A program made the translations under genes and the position numbers. Under the pieces are notes generated by a model, which was not told where the DNA came from, did not search any database, and was given only the letters and a program-made list of their open reading frames with translations. From Phytophthora hibernalis (Eukaryota > Oomycota > Peronosporomycetes > Peronosporales > Peronosporaceae): a stretch of 64,000 nt of DNA. Positions within the stretch are counted from its first letter, which is position 1. Each line of letters opens with the position of its first letter. Location: assembly GCA_012656075.1 (NCBI GenBank), contig JAAKBF010000024.1:124001-188000 (forward strand), written 5' to 3'. Below, one piece after another: positions 22,859-32,663 of the stretch.

Positions 22859-23297
22859 GCACACAAGTCAAGGAGAGAGAACACAAGCATAGTTGTTGGT
22901 TCGGGTGCAGTTAACGCGGATGCATCCAAATGATCGCGACGAAAAGCACAAAAGTCGTCGGCGCACCTAACATACCGGTATTGACAAATTTCATGTTAAA
23001 AATTAAAACGGAGAAAATATTACTGTTGTCAGTTATCAAACCACTATTCGTCCAAGTACATTCTACTACATGTACGTGATTAGCCATTGCCACGTGGTTC
23101 TAATCGTCCAAGTATTATTAATACATCAATGCACTTGGACGACCGCACTGAACGTGCCGAAACGTGCGTTTCCGCTGATCCAATCTCTTGCTAACGTTAC
23201 AGTATTGACTAAAAGATATTATGTTACACATTCATGTTCTGAAGTAGTTTACATGAAAAATCAAATTTTTATTTTAGAATACGTGTTCACAGCAAAA
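22859..23297. other. Intergenic, no gene seen
   Basis: AT-rich, 440 bp. Contains CGTCCAAGT at about 23106-23114 and its inverted copy ACTTGGACG at about 23133-23141, plus another GTCCAAGTA near 23050, so a small hairpin repeat is present. Confidence 0.45.
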
Positions 23298-23849
23298 ATG
23301 GACGGCGAATCCGACCCGCTCGCGGCGCTGGAGGCCGACTACGCGGCCGTCGTAGCTCAGACGAGGGCGACCGACACATCTTCATCTTCTCAACCCACAG
23401 GCGACGCGGAATCCGCCGGCAGCGAGAGCGACGACGAGGAGGGCGCGGCGGTCGGAGGCTTCGAGAGCTACGCACTGTTACCTTCGTCCCCCTGTAACAG
23501 CGACGAGGCGTCTCCGGACTTTGAGAACGCTGCAAACAGTGAAATGGACGCTGAAGAACATCCACAAAGTGAGACAAAGAACCAAGAAGTGTCCACCAAT
23601 CAGGAGGACGCTGCAAACAGTGAAATGGACGCTGAAGAACGACCACAAAGTGAGACAAAGAACCAAGAAGTGTCCACCAAACAGGAGGACACTGGAGGAT
23701 TGGAAGAGGACAAGCGACGGACCATTATGCAGAGCATGCGGCAGGTGAAGCTGCGTCCGCCTCCGTGGGCAGCAGCTGCCAATCTCGCGGACGACGAGCT
23801 GCTGGACCTGGTGCAGAAGCAGCTGGGGCTGAAGGACCCTTCGACGTAA
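23298..23849 (+). CDS. Acidic protein with MEA1-like ends
   Basis: 183 residues from the ATG at 23298; upstream in-frame sequence is AT-rich and non-coding. An acidic N terminus (ESDDEEG) is followed by GGFESYALLP, two copies of a 27-residue unit (AANSEMDAEE...QED), and a conserved-looking C terminus: IMQSMRQVKLRPPPWA, then DDELLDLVQKQLGL. The GY-LP motif plus a terminal M..VKL..P.WA block recalls the male-enhanced antigen 1 (MEA1) family, but the match is from memory of the family pattern and weak. It is convergent with the decarboxylase gene, 71 bp apart. Confidence 0.6.
   Translation: MDGESDPLAALEADYAAVVAQTRATDTSSSSQPTGDAESAGSESDDEEGAAVGGFESYALLPSSPCNSDEASPDFENAANSEMDAEEHPQSETKNQEVSTNQEDAANSEMDAEERPQSETKNQEVSTKQEDTGGLEEDKRRTIMQSMRQVKLRPPPWAAAANLADDELLDLVQKQLGLKDPST
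23529..23690 (+). repeat. 81-bp in-frame tandem duplication
   Basis: Two adjacent units of 81 bp, beginning GCTGCAAACAG at 23529 and 23610, differ at only a few bases and encode 27 residues each with H/R and N/K changes. The duplication is recent and keeps the frame. Confidence 0.9.
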
Positions 23850-23920
23850 CAGAGTTTTTAGTGCTACTTAGGGGTGAATTTCCTCTAGACCTGGTCATCC
23901 AGGCACTTGTATTTTGAAAT

Positions 23921-25252
23921 TTACTTGCGAAGCACGAAGCTGGCCACTGCAGCGGCAGCGATGACAGTCGTCAAATAACGCAGAACAGGTTCCTCCGGTA
24001 GCCAGAAGAGCGGACAGCCGCGAGCTTCAGAGGTGGAGAAGTCTTTCTGGTACGGTAGGGGCTCTCCTGTAGCTGCATCGATCAGCGTTTCGTCCGCTGG
24101 AAGCACACGAGTGCCACCGCCAACGCGAGAGACGTACATCATCTTGACGCTGTTGGGGATGTGCGGTAGCTGGAAAGCTTTGCTGCTGTCGGGATTCGTT
24201 TCCATTTTGGTAAGAAGCGCTTTAGACGGCGTACGGTCCAGCAGCATCGACGACTTGATGAGCATCTTTGCCGACGTGGGGAAGCAGTGGTGCACCAGCG
24301 ACACGAGCTCCTGCACGTACTGCTCCTCGACGAACAGTACCGCGTTCGGACCGGCATCGAACGTGTATGCAGCTTGCACGCGACCAGCTTGTTCGTTGTA
24401 GCGGTGCACGAGACGGATGATCTGGCGAGAAATGTCGTTCAGGTAGAAGATCGGCGGCGTCGTGTCGAGACACGTGGCATGGAACTGGTTGCTGTCCTGC
24501 ATGGTGAGCGTGCCAAACGCCTCAAAGTCCCTGGCGAGGATCGCCCTCTCCATGGTCTTCATCCGTTCGGGCACCAAGTGTTTGGCGCGGTAGGTCAACA
24601 GCGGACTCGTGGCCTTGGTCGTCTGCATGCCGGTCGTACTGCTCGTGTCTTTCTGGGCGTCGTTCACTACACACACGACAGCACACAGTCCCGGCCAGTG
24701 CAGATCGTCTGCAACCTGAACAGCGATGGAGTCTTCACCATCAGATCGTTCTCCCTTCTGCCAGGCCACGAAGCCTCCGTCCAAGCTCCTGCAGGCAGAT
24801 CCAGAGCCTTGACGCGCAATAGCCGACAGCTGACCAGGGAATTCCTCGTCGGTCTTTGACAGTCCGTAAAACTCGGCCAACGCCGCCACGAGACACGCGT
24901 AGCCCGCAGCGGAGGACGCGAGTCCCGCAGCCGTCGGGAACGAGTTGGTGGACGCAATGTGCACGTGCTGCGTCTCCTGCGCCGTATCTCCATGAACACG
25001 GCGCGCCCATTGCTGCATCTCGCGCAGCACCACGGCTACACGCTTGTTGATGGGCTGCTCCTGGCCATTGAGCCACAGTCGCGTGCACTGCAGTGTCGCG
25101 GATCCAGCCACCGACGTCTTGGTGCGTAGTTGATCCTGGTGCAGTGTGACGCTCACGGACGAGTTCATAGGTGTGTTGAGCGCCACATCATCCTTTCCCC
25201 AGTACTTGATCACCGCAATGTTCGTTGGCGCTGAACACGTCGCGACCTTCAT
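23921..25252 (-). CDS. Mevalonate diphosphate decarboxylase with C-terminal membrane tail
   Basis: GHMP-family enzyme that decarboxylates mevalonate 5-diphosphate to isopentenyl diphosphate using ATP. The start MKVATCSAPTNIAVIKYWGK at 25252 matches the family's N terminus; upstream in-frame sequence is not conserved. Visible motifs: IKYWGK, NSFPTAAGLASSAAGYACL (phosphate-binding loop), RQGSGSACRSLDGGFVAW, and VNDAQKDTSSTTGMQ with the catalytic Asp region and TYTFDAGPN near the C-terminal domain. At 443 residues it exceeds the usual about 400. The extra end ...VLRYLTTVIAAAAVASFVLRK is a hydrophobic segment with a basic tip, as in tail-anchored proteins. The frame is intact. It is divergent from the KH-like gene, 179 bp apart. 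Confidence 0.93.
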   Translation of the reverse strand: MKVATCSAPTNIAVIKYWGKDDVALNTPMNSSVSVTLHQDQLRTKTSVAGSATLQCTRLWLNGQEQPINKRVAVVLREMQQWARRVHGDTAQETQHVHIASTNSFPTAAGLASSAAGYACLVAALAEFYGLSKTDEEFPGQLSAIARQGSGSACRSLDGGFVAWQKGERSDGEDSIAVQVADDLHWPGLCAVVCVVNDAQKDTSSTTGMQTTKATSPLLTYRAKHLVPERMKTMERAILARDFEAFGTLTMQDSNQFHATCLDTTPPIFYLNDISRQIIRLVHRYNEQAGRVQAAYTFDAGPNAVLFVEEQYVQELVSLVHHCFPTSAKMLIKSSMLLDRTPSKALLTKMETNPDSSKAFQLPHIPNSVKMMYVSRVGGGTRVLPADETLIDAATGEPLPYQKDFSTSEARGCPLFWLPEEPVLRYLTTVIAAAAVASFVLRK

Positions 25253-25431
25253 AGCAATAGGATAGATAATACCGGATACCCTTGTGCGGTCTAAAGCTGA
25301 AGCACAAATGGGCGACACCATGTACGAGATACCACCGCAACGGCTGACATGATATACATGTATACCGTATACTTCCTTATAAGTACGGTTTTTCATCTCC
25401 ATACATTTCACACAAATCACTTCCAGCCGTA
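25253..25431. promoter_or_regulatory. Shared divergent promoter region
   Basis: 179 bp between the ATGs of the decarboxylase (minus) and the KH-like gene (plus). CAAATCACTTCC at about 25414-25425 is initiator-like for the plus gene. No clear element was seen for the minus gene. Confidence 0.4.
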
Positions 25432-26403
25432 ATGGGCATCATCTCTGTGGGCGCGTCGCTGGGCGTTCGCGAGGCCCGCGCGACCGCGCCGCCCGCCGCG
25501 ACCAGCGCGGCACCCAGTACTTCAACGCGCCGCTCTGCCGCGGGTTCAGGCGTGCCGTCCGCGTCCTCGGGTGCGTCCAACAGCCGCAAGAAGACGTCGC
25601 GCAAGCGCGCAGCCGGCGCGGGCGCGTCCAACGCCAAGAAACGCGGCGGCGCGACCAGGAATGAGCGCGCTCCTCCAGCCACAGTGTCCGCGACCTCCGC
25701 GCCGACCGCGCGCAGCCCCAGTCCGAATCCGTGCGAGTCTGCAGCCTCTAGGAGCGCGTCGGCAAGCGTCACGCCGTCCGTGAGCATGGTCATCAACGGC
25801 AAGAAGCCTGTAGGCCGCATGGTGCAGGTGCGCACGTACATGGACCCGCAGCGCCTGGCGCCGCACGTTATTGGAGTGAACGGCGGCAAGCTCAACACCA
25901 TCATGTCGCGCGCGAGGTGCAGCATCAGCTACCGCAATACACAGGAGGACGTGCAAGAGACGGCGGGCGCGTACTCCATGGCCTTCATGATCTCGGCCAC
26001 GACGGCCAAGAGAGTGGACGACGGCGTGCAGTTGCTGCAGGCGGTGGTGGAAAGCACGGAGCAGCAGCTCCGCAAGTACGAGCGCAGCGGGAAGAGCTGT
26101 GAACAGGTGCAGCAGGAAATGGAGAGGGAGCACAGGGAGAAGGAAATGCAGGTGGAGGTTGGTGCGGTGATGAATGGTGAAGAGCTGCAGGACGAGCCGA
26201 CGCGGCTTTCGGTGGACGACACGCAGGCGCAGACGCGGATACAGCAACAGGTGGAGATGGAGACACCGACACAAGTTGACAAACCGACGGTACAAGCGAG
26301 AAACCGGAGTCGAAGTGCACCACGAGAGGAGGCAGCACCTCAGCAGCGGCATCCCAAACGTACGTTGGCGGAACTGCTGTTCATTTTCCCGTCTGACTTT
26401 TGA
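25432..26403 (+). CDS. KH-like RNA-binding protein
   Basis: Intact frame of 323 residues. The first 115 residues are disordered and basic (SRKKTSRKRAAGAGASNAKK). Residues about 130-205 look like one KH domain: QRLAPHVIGVNGGKLNTIMS contains a GxxG-type loop (GVNG or NGGK), followed by CSISYRN and an alternating strand/helix pattern ending in LLQAVVEST. A glutamate/glutamine-rich coiled coil (QQEMEREHREKEMQ) and a basic tail follow. Single-stranded RNA or DNA binding is inferred. Only 32 bp separate its stop from the ATG of the J-domain gene, unusually close for independent transcripts. Confidence 0.6.
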   Translation: MGIISVGASLGVREARATAPPAATSAAPSTSTRRSAAGSGVPSASSGASNSRKKTSRKRAAGAGASNAKKRGGATRNERAPPATVSATSAPTARSPSPNPCESAASRSASASVTPSVSMVINGKKPVGRMVQVRTYMDPQRLAPHVIGVNGGKLNTIMSRARCSISYRNTQEDVQETAGAYSMAFMISATTAKRVDDGVQLLQAVVESTEQQLRKYERSGKSCEQVQQEMEREHREKEMQVEVGAVMNGEELQDEPTRLSVDDTQAQTRIQQQVEMETPTQVDKPTVQARNRSRSAPREEAAPQQRHPKRTLAELLFIFPSDF

Positions 26404-26435
26404 AGGTGCTGTATTTGTAGGTCGTCGTGAGAGTA

Positions 26436-29400
26436 ATGCCACGAGTGGCGCGTCGAAACGTGGGAGAAGTAGTGATTCCCGTCACGTGGACGACAGAGAG
26501 TCACATCAGTCGTCACGCCATGCTGCTAGAAACGATGAGGGAGAACACAAAGATGACAGAGAAGTTGTTGCAGCTGAGGCAGCAGCGAGAGCGGATGAAG
26601 AACGGTATTTACGCGACGAGAGAGGCATTTCGGATACGACTGGCGCGCACCGCGATGGTCTCTCGACGCTTGAAAGCGGCGGCCACACGCGCTCGTGCTC
26701 AGCAGGTACTGGAACGTGATAAGTATTTGCGCATGCGTCGCACCTACGAGGAGATGGCGCACCGCAAAAAAGTTGCCGAACAAGTTGTCAAGCAGCAGTG
26801 TAGCGCGCTGACCTCGTCATTGTCAATCTCGTCGCCAAGCACGAAAAGAAGCGCTTGCTGGAGATTGAGCAACTCAGTGTCGCGTATGCTGCATGCCCAC
26901 CGGCGGCTAGCCGCGTACTCGCTCCATATTTGCGCGCTCATGCTTATAAGGATACTCTCGCACATGCAAATAAGTCGAAGTTACCAGGGCTTCAATTGAC
27001 GGAAAGTCATTCAGCAGAGGATAATGATCTGATGCGTTTGATGAAAAGATCTCGAGAGTTTGGAAAATGGATCACTTCGGGCGCTGTAGAGCCACCGCCT
27101 GCGGAAAACTCAAGTGTGCAGCATGATGCAGAGCCTGGCGACGATACAGCTGACACTTTTGACTTTCAAACCGAAGAAGCGGATGTTAGTATGGATATGA
27201 CAAATGATGATGGAAATGTAGCTGATGTCTCCATGGATATATTGGAGGATAACGATGGTGGATATGAGGAAAAGAACAATTCTCGGCGTGAATCGTTCCG
27301 CTCGACGTGGGAGATCCCTGGTCTGACACGCGATCTCAATTTGATCCAGGATTATTCGTCGGAAACGAATTGCAAGCTACTTCGTTTTCTGGCAGGGGAG
27401 CGTCAATATTTCTATCTAGAGCCCCTGGTGGCCGAGAGCTCCTTGTACTCGCACGATGTCGAGAGATGGCTTCTCACGGCTCACGATCTCCAGATTTTAT
27501 ATCGCTACCTTTTGGAGCGCGCAGACTTTGGAAAGGAACTTGTCCTATGTGCCGAACGCTTGCGTGCACTCGGAAACTTAGCGCCACCCCTTCCTTCTTC
27601 ATCTGTGGGTACGGTGGCGACGCTCGCCGCCGAACTGGGGTCTTTGAGTCGTCAAGACACAAAGAGTGGAGTGAGTTGCAAGACAAAATTGTGATGTTAC
27701 ACTCGATAGCCTTGGTGGCGCACATGCTGGAGAAGCACTACCTTGCTAGACAGCTTATTGGAAGTAACCGAGACGCACGCCACACCAGCACCCCCATGAT
27801 GATATTTTGGATGAGAGTACGCTGCAGTCTGATCTGTTCACATATATTTTGCGTCCTATTCGGTCCTCGGCTATCGAGTCCAGCCTGTTCGACTCTCTGC
27901 CAATCTCCCTCGTGCGCGAAACTATCGAACAGTGCCCTGAGGTAGTCAATCACGTGCTGCAATGGAAAGGCAAGGATGATGTACCTGAATACCTGCGCGA
28001 GATTGATCCTTGTGAAACTTCAGTAAGTGATGTGACTGCTGCTGCACAAACGGCGGTGCAGCAAATGCATCCCAGCAGTAGCTACTTTTACGGACTCTGC
28101 TAGTGAGGCTGACAGCGCATATGCGCGACTTGGATGCTGGTATGAAAGAACTGGTGGTCACCCTGAAAGAGAAGCGCCCCGGCAGGCACAAGGATAACGT
28201 TAATCACGTTAGTTTACGTCGACAACGCATTATCCAGCACGTTAATCGCTTGAAGTCTGTGACAACCAACGTGATTGTGGAAAACACGAAGCTTCAGTTG
28301 CACAAGTGGTGGATACTCTTCGCTGAGAATTCTTGCGCGTGGTTTGATCCCGATGATGTGGATGAAATGGACGATAGATCATACGACAAATTTACGTGCC
28401 TTCAAGACGCATTGTACATTTGGCATAACGAGGCACTTTTGTACACTAGCAAGGACGACTTTGCAAACCCCGAGCGTTTGGAAGATTTCCCACTTGATCA
28501 TGCTGAAGCTGAGGCACCTGAGAGTGGATACGACACTCGTGCCCGCACATCCGGAACATCGAGACACAGCACCGGATCGCGAGATCCGAACCGTGCACCA
28601 ATGCCACGAGAAGAGGAGGTGGCTGCACTTCTTCGACTGACCCCTGCGAACATGCGCGATGAGGTGCAAAACAGGCCGTTCACTATAGATGAGGCGAAGA
28701 AATGCATTATGACGCCGCTGAAGGTCGAAAAAGCGCGTACCCAGCTTGAAGAATCGCTAGCGATTACGCGAGATTTGATGAACGAGCTAGGCCACGCTGG
28801 GCCGTGGCGCGCACAAGTGAAGCATTCTAATACTTTGAAACGTGAGCTGGCTAAGCAAGTAGGGATCCAGAAGAAGCTGGTAAATCAGCAGTGGGCGCGG
28901 TACTACACAAAGTATCAAGAGTTTGCGTCTCCACGGGTGCAGGAAGATGACTCGGACCAAGATGCAGAAGATAAGGCTGCAGTCGAGACGACAGAAACTC
29001 AGCCGCAAGGTGAACCCACCTCGGAGAATGTTGGTGATGCGACTGCAATGGCGATTGATTGGACTGGTGTGTTCGATCTTGAGAAGGATGCTCCGGACGT
29101 GGTCGAGATGAAGAAGCTTCGACATGAAATCACGTTGGCGAAGGACCAACTGCTGCGTGACATCAGTGGAGGCAACAAGAATGGACCTGGTGTAACACTA
29201 CGCTCGACTTCACTGAATGCCGACCAGAAGGCGCTCGTCGAAGAATGCAAAGGGCTTGCTGCTTCTTGTATGCAGGCACTGGGGAAATTCTTGGGGATGG
29301 AGGGAGCTGATGACACAGTCACGACTACGGTGGAGAAGCCCGCGTCGAGGAATCTACGATCTGCTGCAAAATCGACTCGAGCTGATAAGCGGAACTCTAC

Positions 29401-30714
29401 ATCTGCTAAAGGAGGCAAACCTACCAGGTCTTCATCGGATCGTCGGCACTCGCATGCATCCAAGAAAATGACTTCGCATTCCTCAAAGAGCAGCTCAGGT
29501 CACAGGAGTCGGCGAAGTGAGTCTATTCGCGTTGCCAAGGCCCTTGCAGCCACGAATGCTGCTCTGTTGCTGCCGATTACGCGGTCGTCCGGTTCAAGAA
29601 CCTCGTCGCGAGCGATGTCAGTGCGAAATATAGGCAGTAGTCGCAGCCAGCGTTCCGATGGGAACTCACCACTCCGCATGGGGTGCTCTGGGTGTCGGGA
29701 CGTGCGTCGTCGTTGTACGGGTTGTTCTGGCTGCTGCCTTCATTGCGTCTGTGTAAGTTGTGGTTGTCGGATGTGCTGCTGCTCGCGTCTTTCGGCTGTA
29801 CAGAAGACGATGACACACATGCTGGATCTGATCGAGTCCAAGGAAGCCTGCAAATGGGCGAGCAGCGCGTCAGCAGGAGTCACGGCCACCAGTGTGGAAT
29901 GCAGTTCTTCTGTCAACAGTGTCGCTGCTGTGAAGATCATTGTCCATGTCTTTTGACCAATTCAACAACAGAGCCTTCAGCTGGTGCCACGAAAGCAGAT
30001 TCAGATTCGTCAGGGTTTATAGCATCATTGAACGCGGCGTTGAGAGGTGCACCTCCGTCTGTACCACTACGGAGAGAACGACGCTTTAAGATCAACCCGG
30101 TGGCAGCTCAACGCCGTGGGCCCAACGTATCCACGTCTGAAGATGAAGGAATGGCCCACGGAGCTGATGGCGGACCACCTCCGTTCCAGACACGCACAGG
30201 TCATGGTCGTGGTCCACTGCCGACGTTCGACTACGGGATCGAAGGCGCCTTCGGCTTTGGGCCGATGGATCAGCGTGGTCAGTGTCGCACGTGGCGTCCC
30301 GCGCCGTCCGACAAGAACGAGCAAGAGGATTTATTCCGTGCCGCTCGCGTTCGTATGAAGTTGGTTCGCTCGGTATTCGCGAAGAGCCCGGCGTTAACGG
30401 CTGGGTCGGGTTGTCTGGATGGCGAACAATTGTGGCAGCCAGAGCGGATTCGTATGATGTGGGAGCGTCGTGACTTCCTTGGTGTGTTGGGACTACCGCG
30501 TGACGCCTCAACTCAGCAGATCAAGCGCCAATACCGCAAGCTTGCACTCAAGCTGCACCCTGACAAAGCGTCAGACACTTCGGCTTCGTTGGAGTCCACC
30601 GTCGCACAAACCGGCAGAAACGTCGGAGCTGGTGAACGCGTGGATGCGTTCGTGGCAGCTACGCACTCGTACAAAATTCTACTGGGAGACGCGGACGTGA
30701 ACGGGCTCGGGTAG
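26436..30714 (+). CDS. Large protein with C-terminal J domain and cysteine-rich region (several frame breaks)
   Basis: One protein of about 1,400 residues read across frame changes. Order: N-terminal basic coiled coil (ERMKNGIYATREAFRIR...); acidic low-complexity part; helical region (EIPGLTRDLNLIQDYS, HDVERWLLTAHDLQILYRYL, LFTYILRPIRSSAIESSLFD); a second helical region with WWILFAENSCAWFDP; a basic serine-rich part; a cysteine cluster (CSGCRDVRRRC, GCCLHCVCVSCGCRMCC, then CQQCRCCEDHCPC); and a C-terminal J domain (RRDFLGVLGLPRDASTQQI, LHPDKA with the HPD motif, AATHSYKILLGD). The J domain should recruit an Hsp70; the cysteines may bind zinc. Breaks lie near 26810, 27660, CCCCC 27791-27795, TTTT 28086-28089, 28118 and between 29800 and 29900. 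Sense continues across each. No known full-length homologue comes to mind. Confidence 0.7.
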
Positions 30715-30786
30715 ACGTGAAGAGGCTTCAATGGACGGTCGTTTCGTGCCATTTCAGGTTTTGGGAGGACACAAGATAGCGACGAC

Positions 30787-31191
30787 ATGGATGTGAATCG
30801 TATCTTCTCGGCGGAGCAGATCGCGGTGCCACCAGACCTCCCGCATGTACTGAAGGACTGGACGAAGGCCGTGATCCGAGAGAACCCCACCGACTTGTTG
30901 GCGTTCTCGCAGCAGTGGTTCAACGACAAGGCGGCCCAGGCGTCACAACGCAAGGCTGCGGAGAACCAGATCCGTCGTATGCGGCAGATATTCGAGAGCT
31001 ACGATGTGGATGGCCAAGGCCGCATGGAGGCCAAGGACCTCGGCAAGTTCCTAGGAGAAGACCTCGGGATGGACGGGTACGAGGATGGCAGCCCTGCCGA
31101 GCTGTTGGAAGACCTCGTGATGGAGCTGGACCCCGACAACACGGGGTTTGTCGAGCTGCACGATATTATCCAGTGGTACCAGCAGCGGTAG
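30787..31191 (+). CDS. RIIa-domain and EF-hand flagellar-type protein
   Basis: Intact 134-residue protein. Residues 10-45 (QIAVPPDLPHVLKDWTKAVI, NPTDLLAFSQQWF) match the RIIa dimerisation/docking fold of PKA regulatory subunits and ropporin-like sperm proteins. The rest holds two EF-hands, with loops beginning DVDGQGRMEAKD and DPDNTGFVELHD. RIIa plus EF-hands is typical of axonemal (radial spoke and fibrous sheath-like) proteins, so a role in the zoospore flagellum under calcium/cAMP control is likely. It starts 72 bp after the J-domain gene on the same strand. Confidence 0.8.
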   Translation: MDVNRIFSAEQIAVPPDLPHVLKDWTKAVIRENPTDLLAFSQQWFNDKAAQASQRKAAENQIRRMRQIFESYDVDGQGRMEAKDLGKFLGEDLGMDGYEDGSPAELLEDLVMELDPDNTGFVELHDIIQWYQQR

Positions 31192-32219
31192 ACGTACATG
31201 ATTAGCGGCGTCGTAATAGGGCAACGATTCGGACAAGGAGAAGCTAGGATGCTGGACATTATTGCCAAAATATGATTCCGCCACGTCCATGATCCATTCA
31301 TGTATATTTGTGGCAAATGTTTCCTCTCATACTTCGAAGTATTTAAAATGCGGAACTCCATCAAAGATTCGTCCCCCACATTCATGACTCATGGAACATT
31401 TTCCGGTCCATCAAAAGACTGAATGGACACGGAATGCTCCATTTTCGTCATCATTGTACCAAAGGAGCGGAGAGTAGTAAGTACTGGAACATTACGCAGT
31501 CAGTTTTTTCTTCCCGTAATTTACCAACGAGAACAATCGTAGAACGTTCTCCGTGAAAGAGGGAAAAAGAGCTAATTTCGGCGATACAACGGATCAGTAC
31601 CTTCTGGTGCGATGGAGGTCTCCTCCTCACCTACAAGGACCGCAAATAGCAACACCAACCTCACACACATCAAATGATCATTTCAACGGCAACACCTCTT
31701 GACAGCTGAGAGTGAAAGGAGACCTCCTTTAGTTCTAAGGATGGTTTCACCATCAATAACTGTTTCTAATGTTCAGCTATTGGTTTCAACGGCACAGTCA
31801 ATCAATAACCTTAGCACGAAGTGAAGCACTCAAAGGATCTGAGGGTAGTTTCGAAGCCGCTCAGCTGTTGAGAGACAAAGATCATCTGAATTTTCTGAAA
31901 CTCCTGTGAATTTCCTACAGACCTTTGAAATTCAGAGTCATTTGCGATCTCTCCCCTCCACCACAAGCCCCGCCTAGTCAGATGGACCCCCTACTTGCGT
32001 CGAACTCTTCCACGTAAACCGTTCTGGCAATTCTGATCTCCCCATCGAGAAGTGCGAAGGCAATCACCCGAGGGGAGTCCCTGCTACGTTCTCGCCCGGC
32101 CATTGCTCCCTTCATCCCTCCCCATCGGCTGGAGCTACATCACTGACAAAGAGGCTCAGATACTGTCTCTCCTCCGTAGCCAGGGTTGGACAGAGAAGGC
32201 GTTGGAGGTATCGCATAAC
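31192..32219. repeat. Gene-free region with a diverged inverted repeat copy
   Basis: No gene seen in about 1 kb. The segment at about 31450-31560 (GGAACATTACGCAGTCAG, TTTTTTC, CCGTAATTTACCAAC) is matched in inverted, diverged form at about 53040-53140. GGAGGTCTCC at about 31615 and its counterpart near 31718 form a small inverted pair. Confidence 0.5.
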
Positions 32220-32578
32220 ACTTCTCATAGAGCTCACCACAAGTGCACACAATTTGCGGTGCCCGTGATGTTCATAAGAAAGGGCAAGAGCAAATGGTAA
32301 GCAAAAACTTTCGGCTACCATCCGGTAAATATCCAGTTAGAGCCAGAGACATGCAGGCTGCGCCTGAGCGTCGCAGCAACTTCTTCGCCTGCCAGTCGCC
32401 CTGTTCAGTGTTGGATTGACCGCGAAGCGAATTGAGGGATCCTAAGAGGGTTGCCGCCATTGCTGTGGTTAATTCCCCGTCCAACACGAGATGGTGAGCG
32501 AGAGCGTTTTTTCTCCAACGTCTATTCAAGGCCTAACGAAAGCTTTGATGTTTGTCTGCGCAGGTCCTGTGAAGACCT

Positions 32579-32640
32579 ACTATCGTAGCTTAACGGAAAA
32601 GTGCCTACGGGCGGATGGAGGTTCGATTCCTCCCGGTAGT
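32579..32640 (+). other. tRNA-like sequence with shortened anticodon arm
   Basis: Seven-base-pair acceptor stem (ACTATCG with CGGTAGT, one G-U pair), an A-box-like TAGCTTAACGG that can form a D arm, and a perfect T arm GGAGG-TTCGATT-CCTCC containing the B box GGTTCGATTCC. Only about 13 nt lie between the D and T arms, too few for a normal anticodon arm, so this is not a standard tRNA gene. It sits inside the transposon, just downstream of the transposase stop. Confidence 0.55.
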
Positions 32641-32663
32641 CTCATTCGATCGACGGTCAAGTC

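Noticed and set aside
25546..26442. 298-residue minus-strand frame opposite the KH-like gene
   Set aside because: Low-complexity Arg/His/Leu-rich shadow with no domain; the plus frame has the KH pattern.
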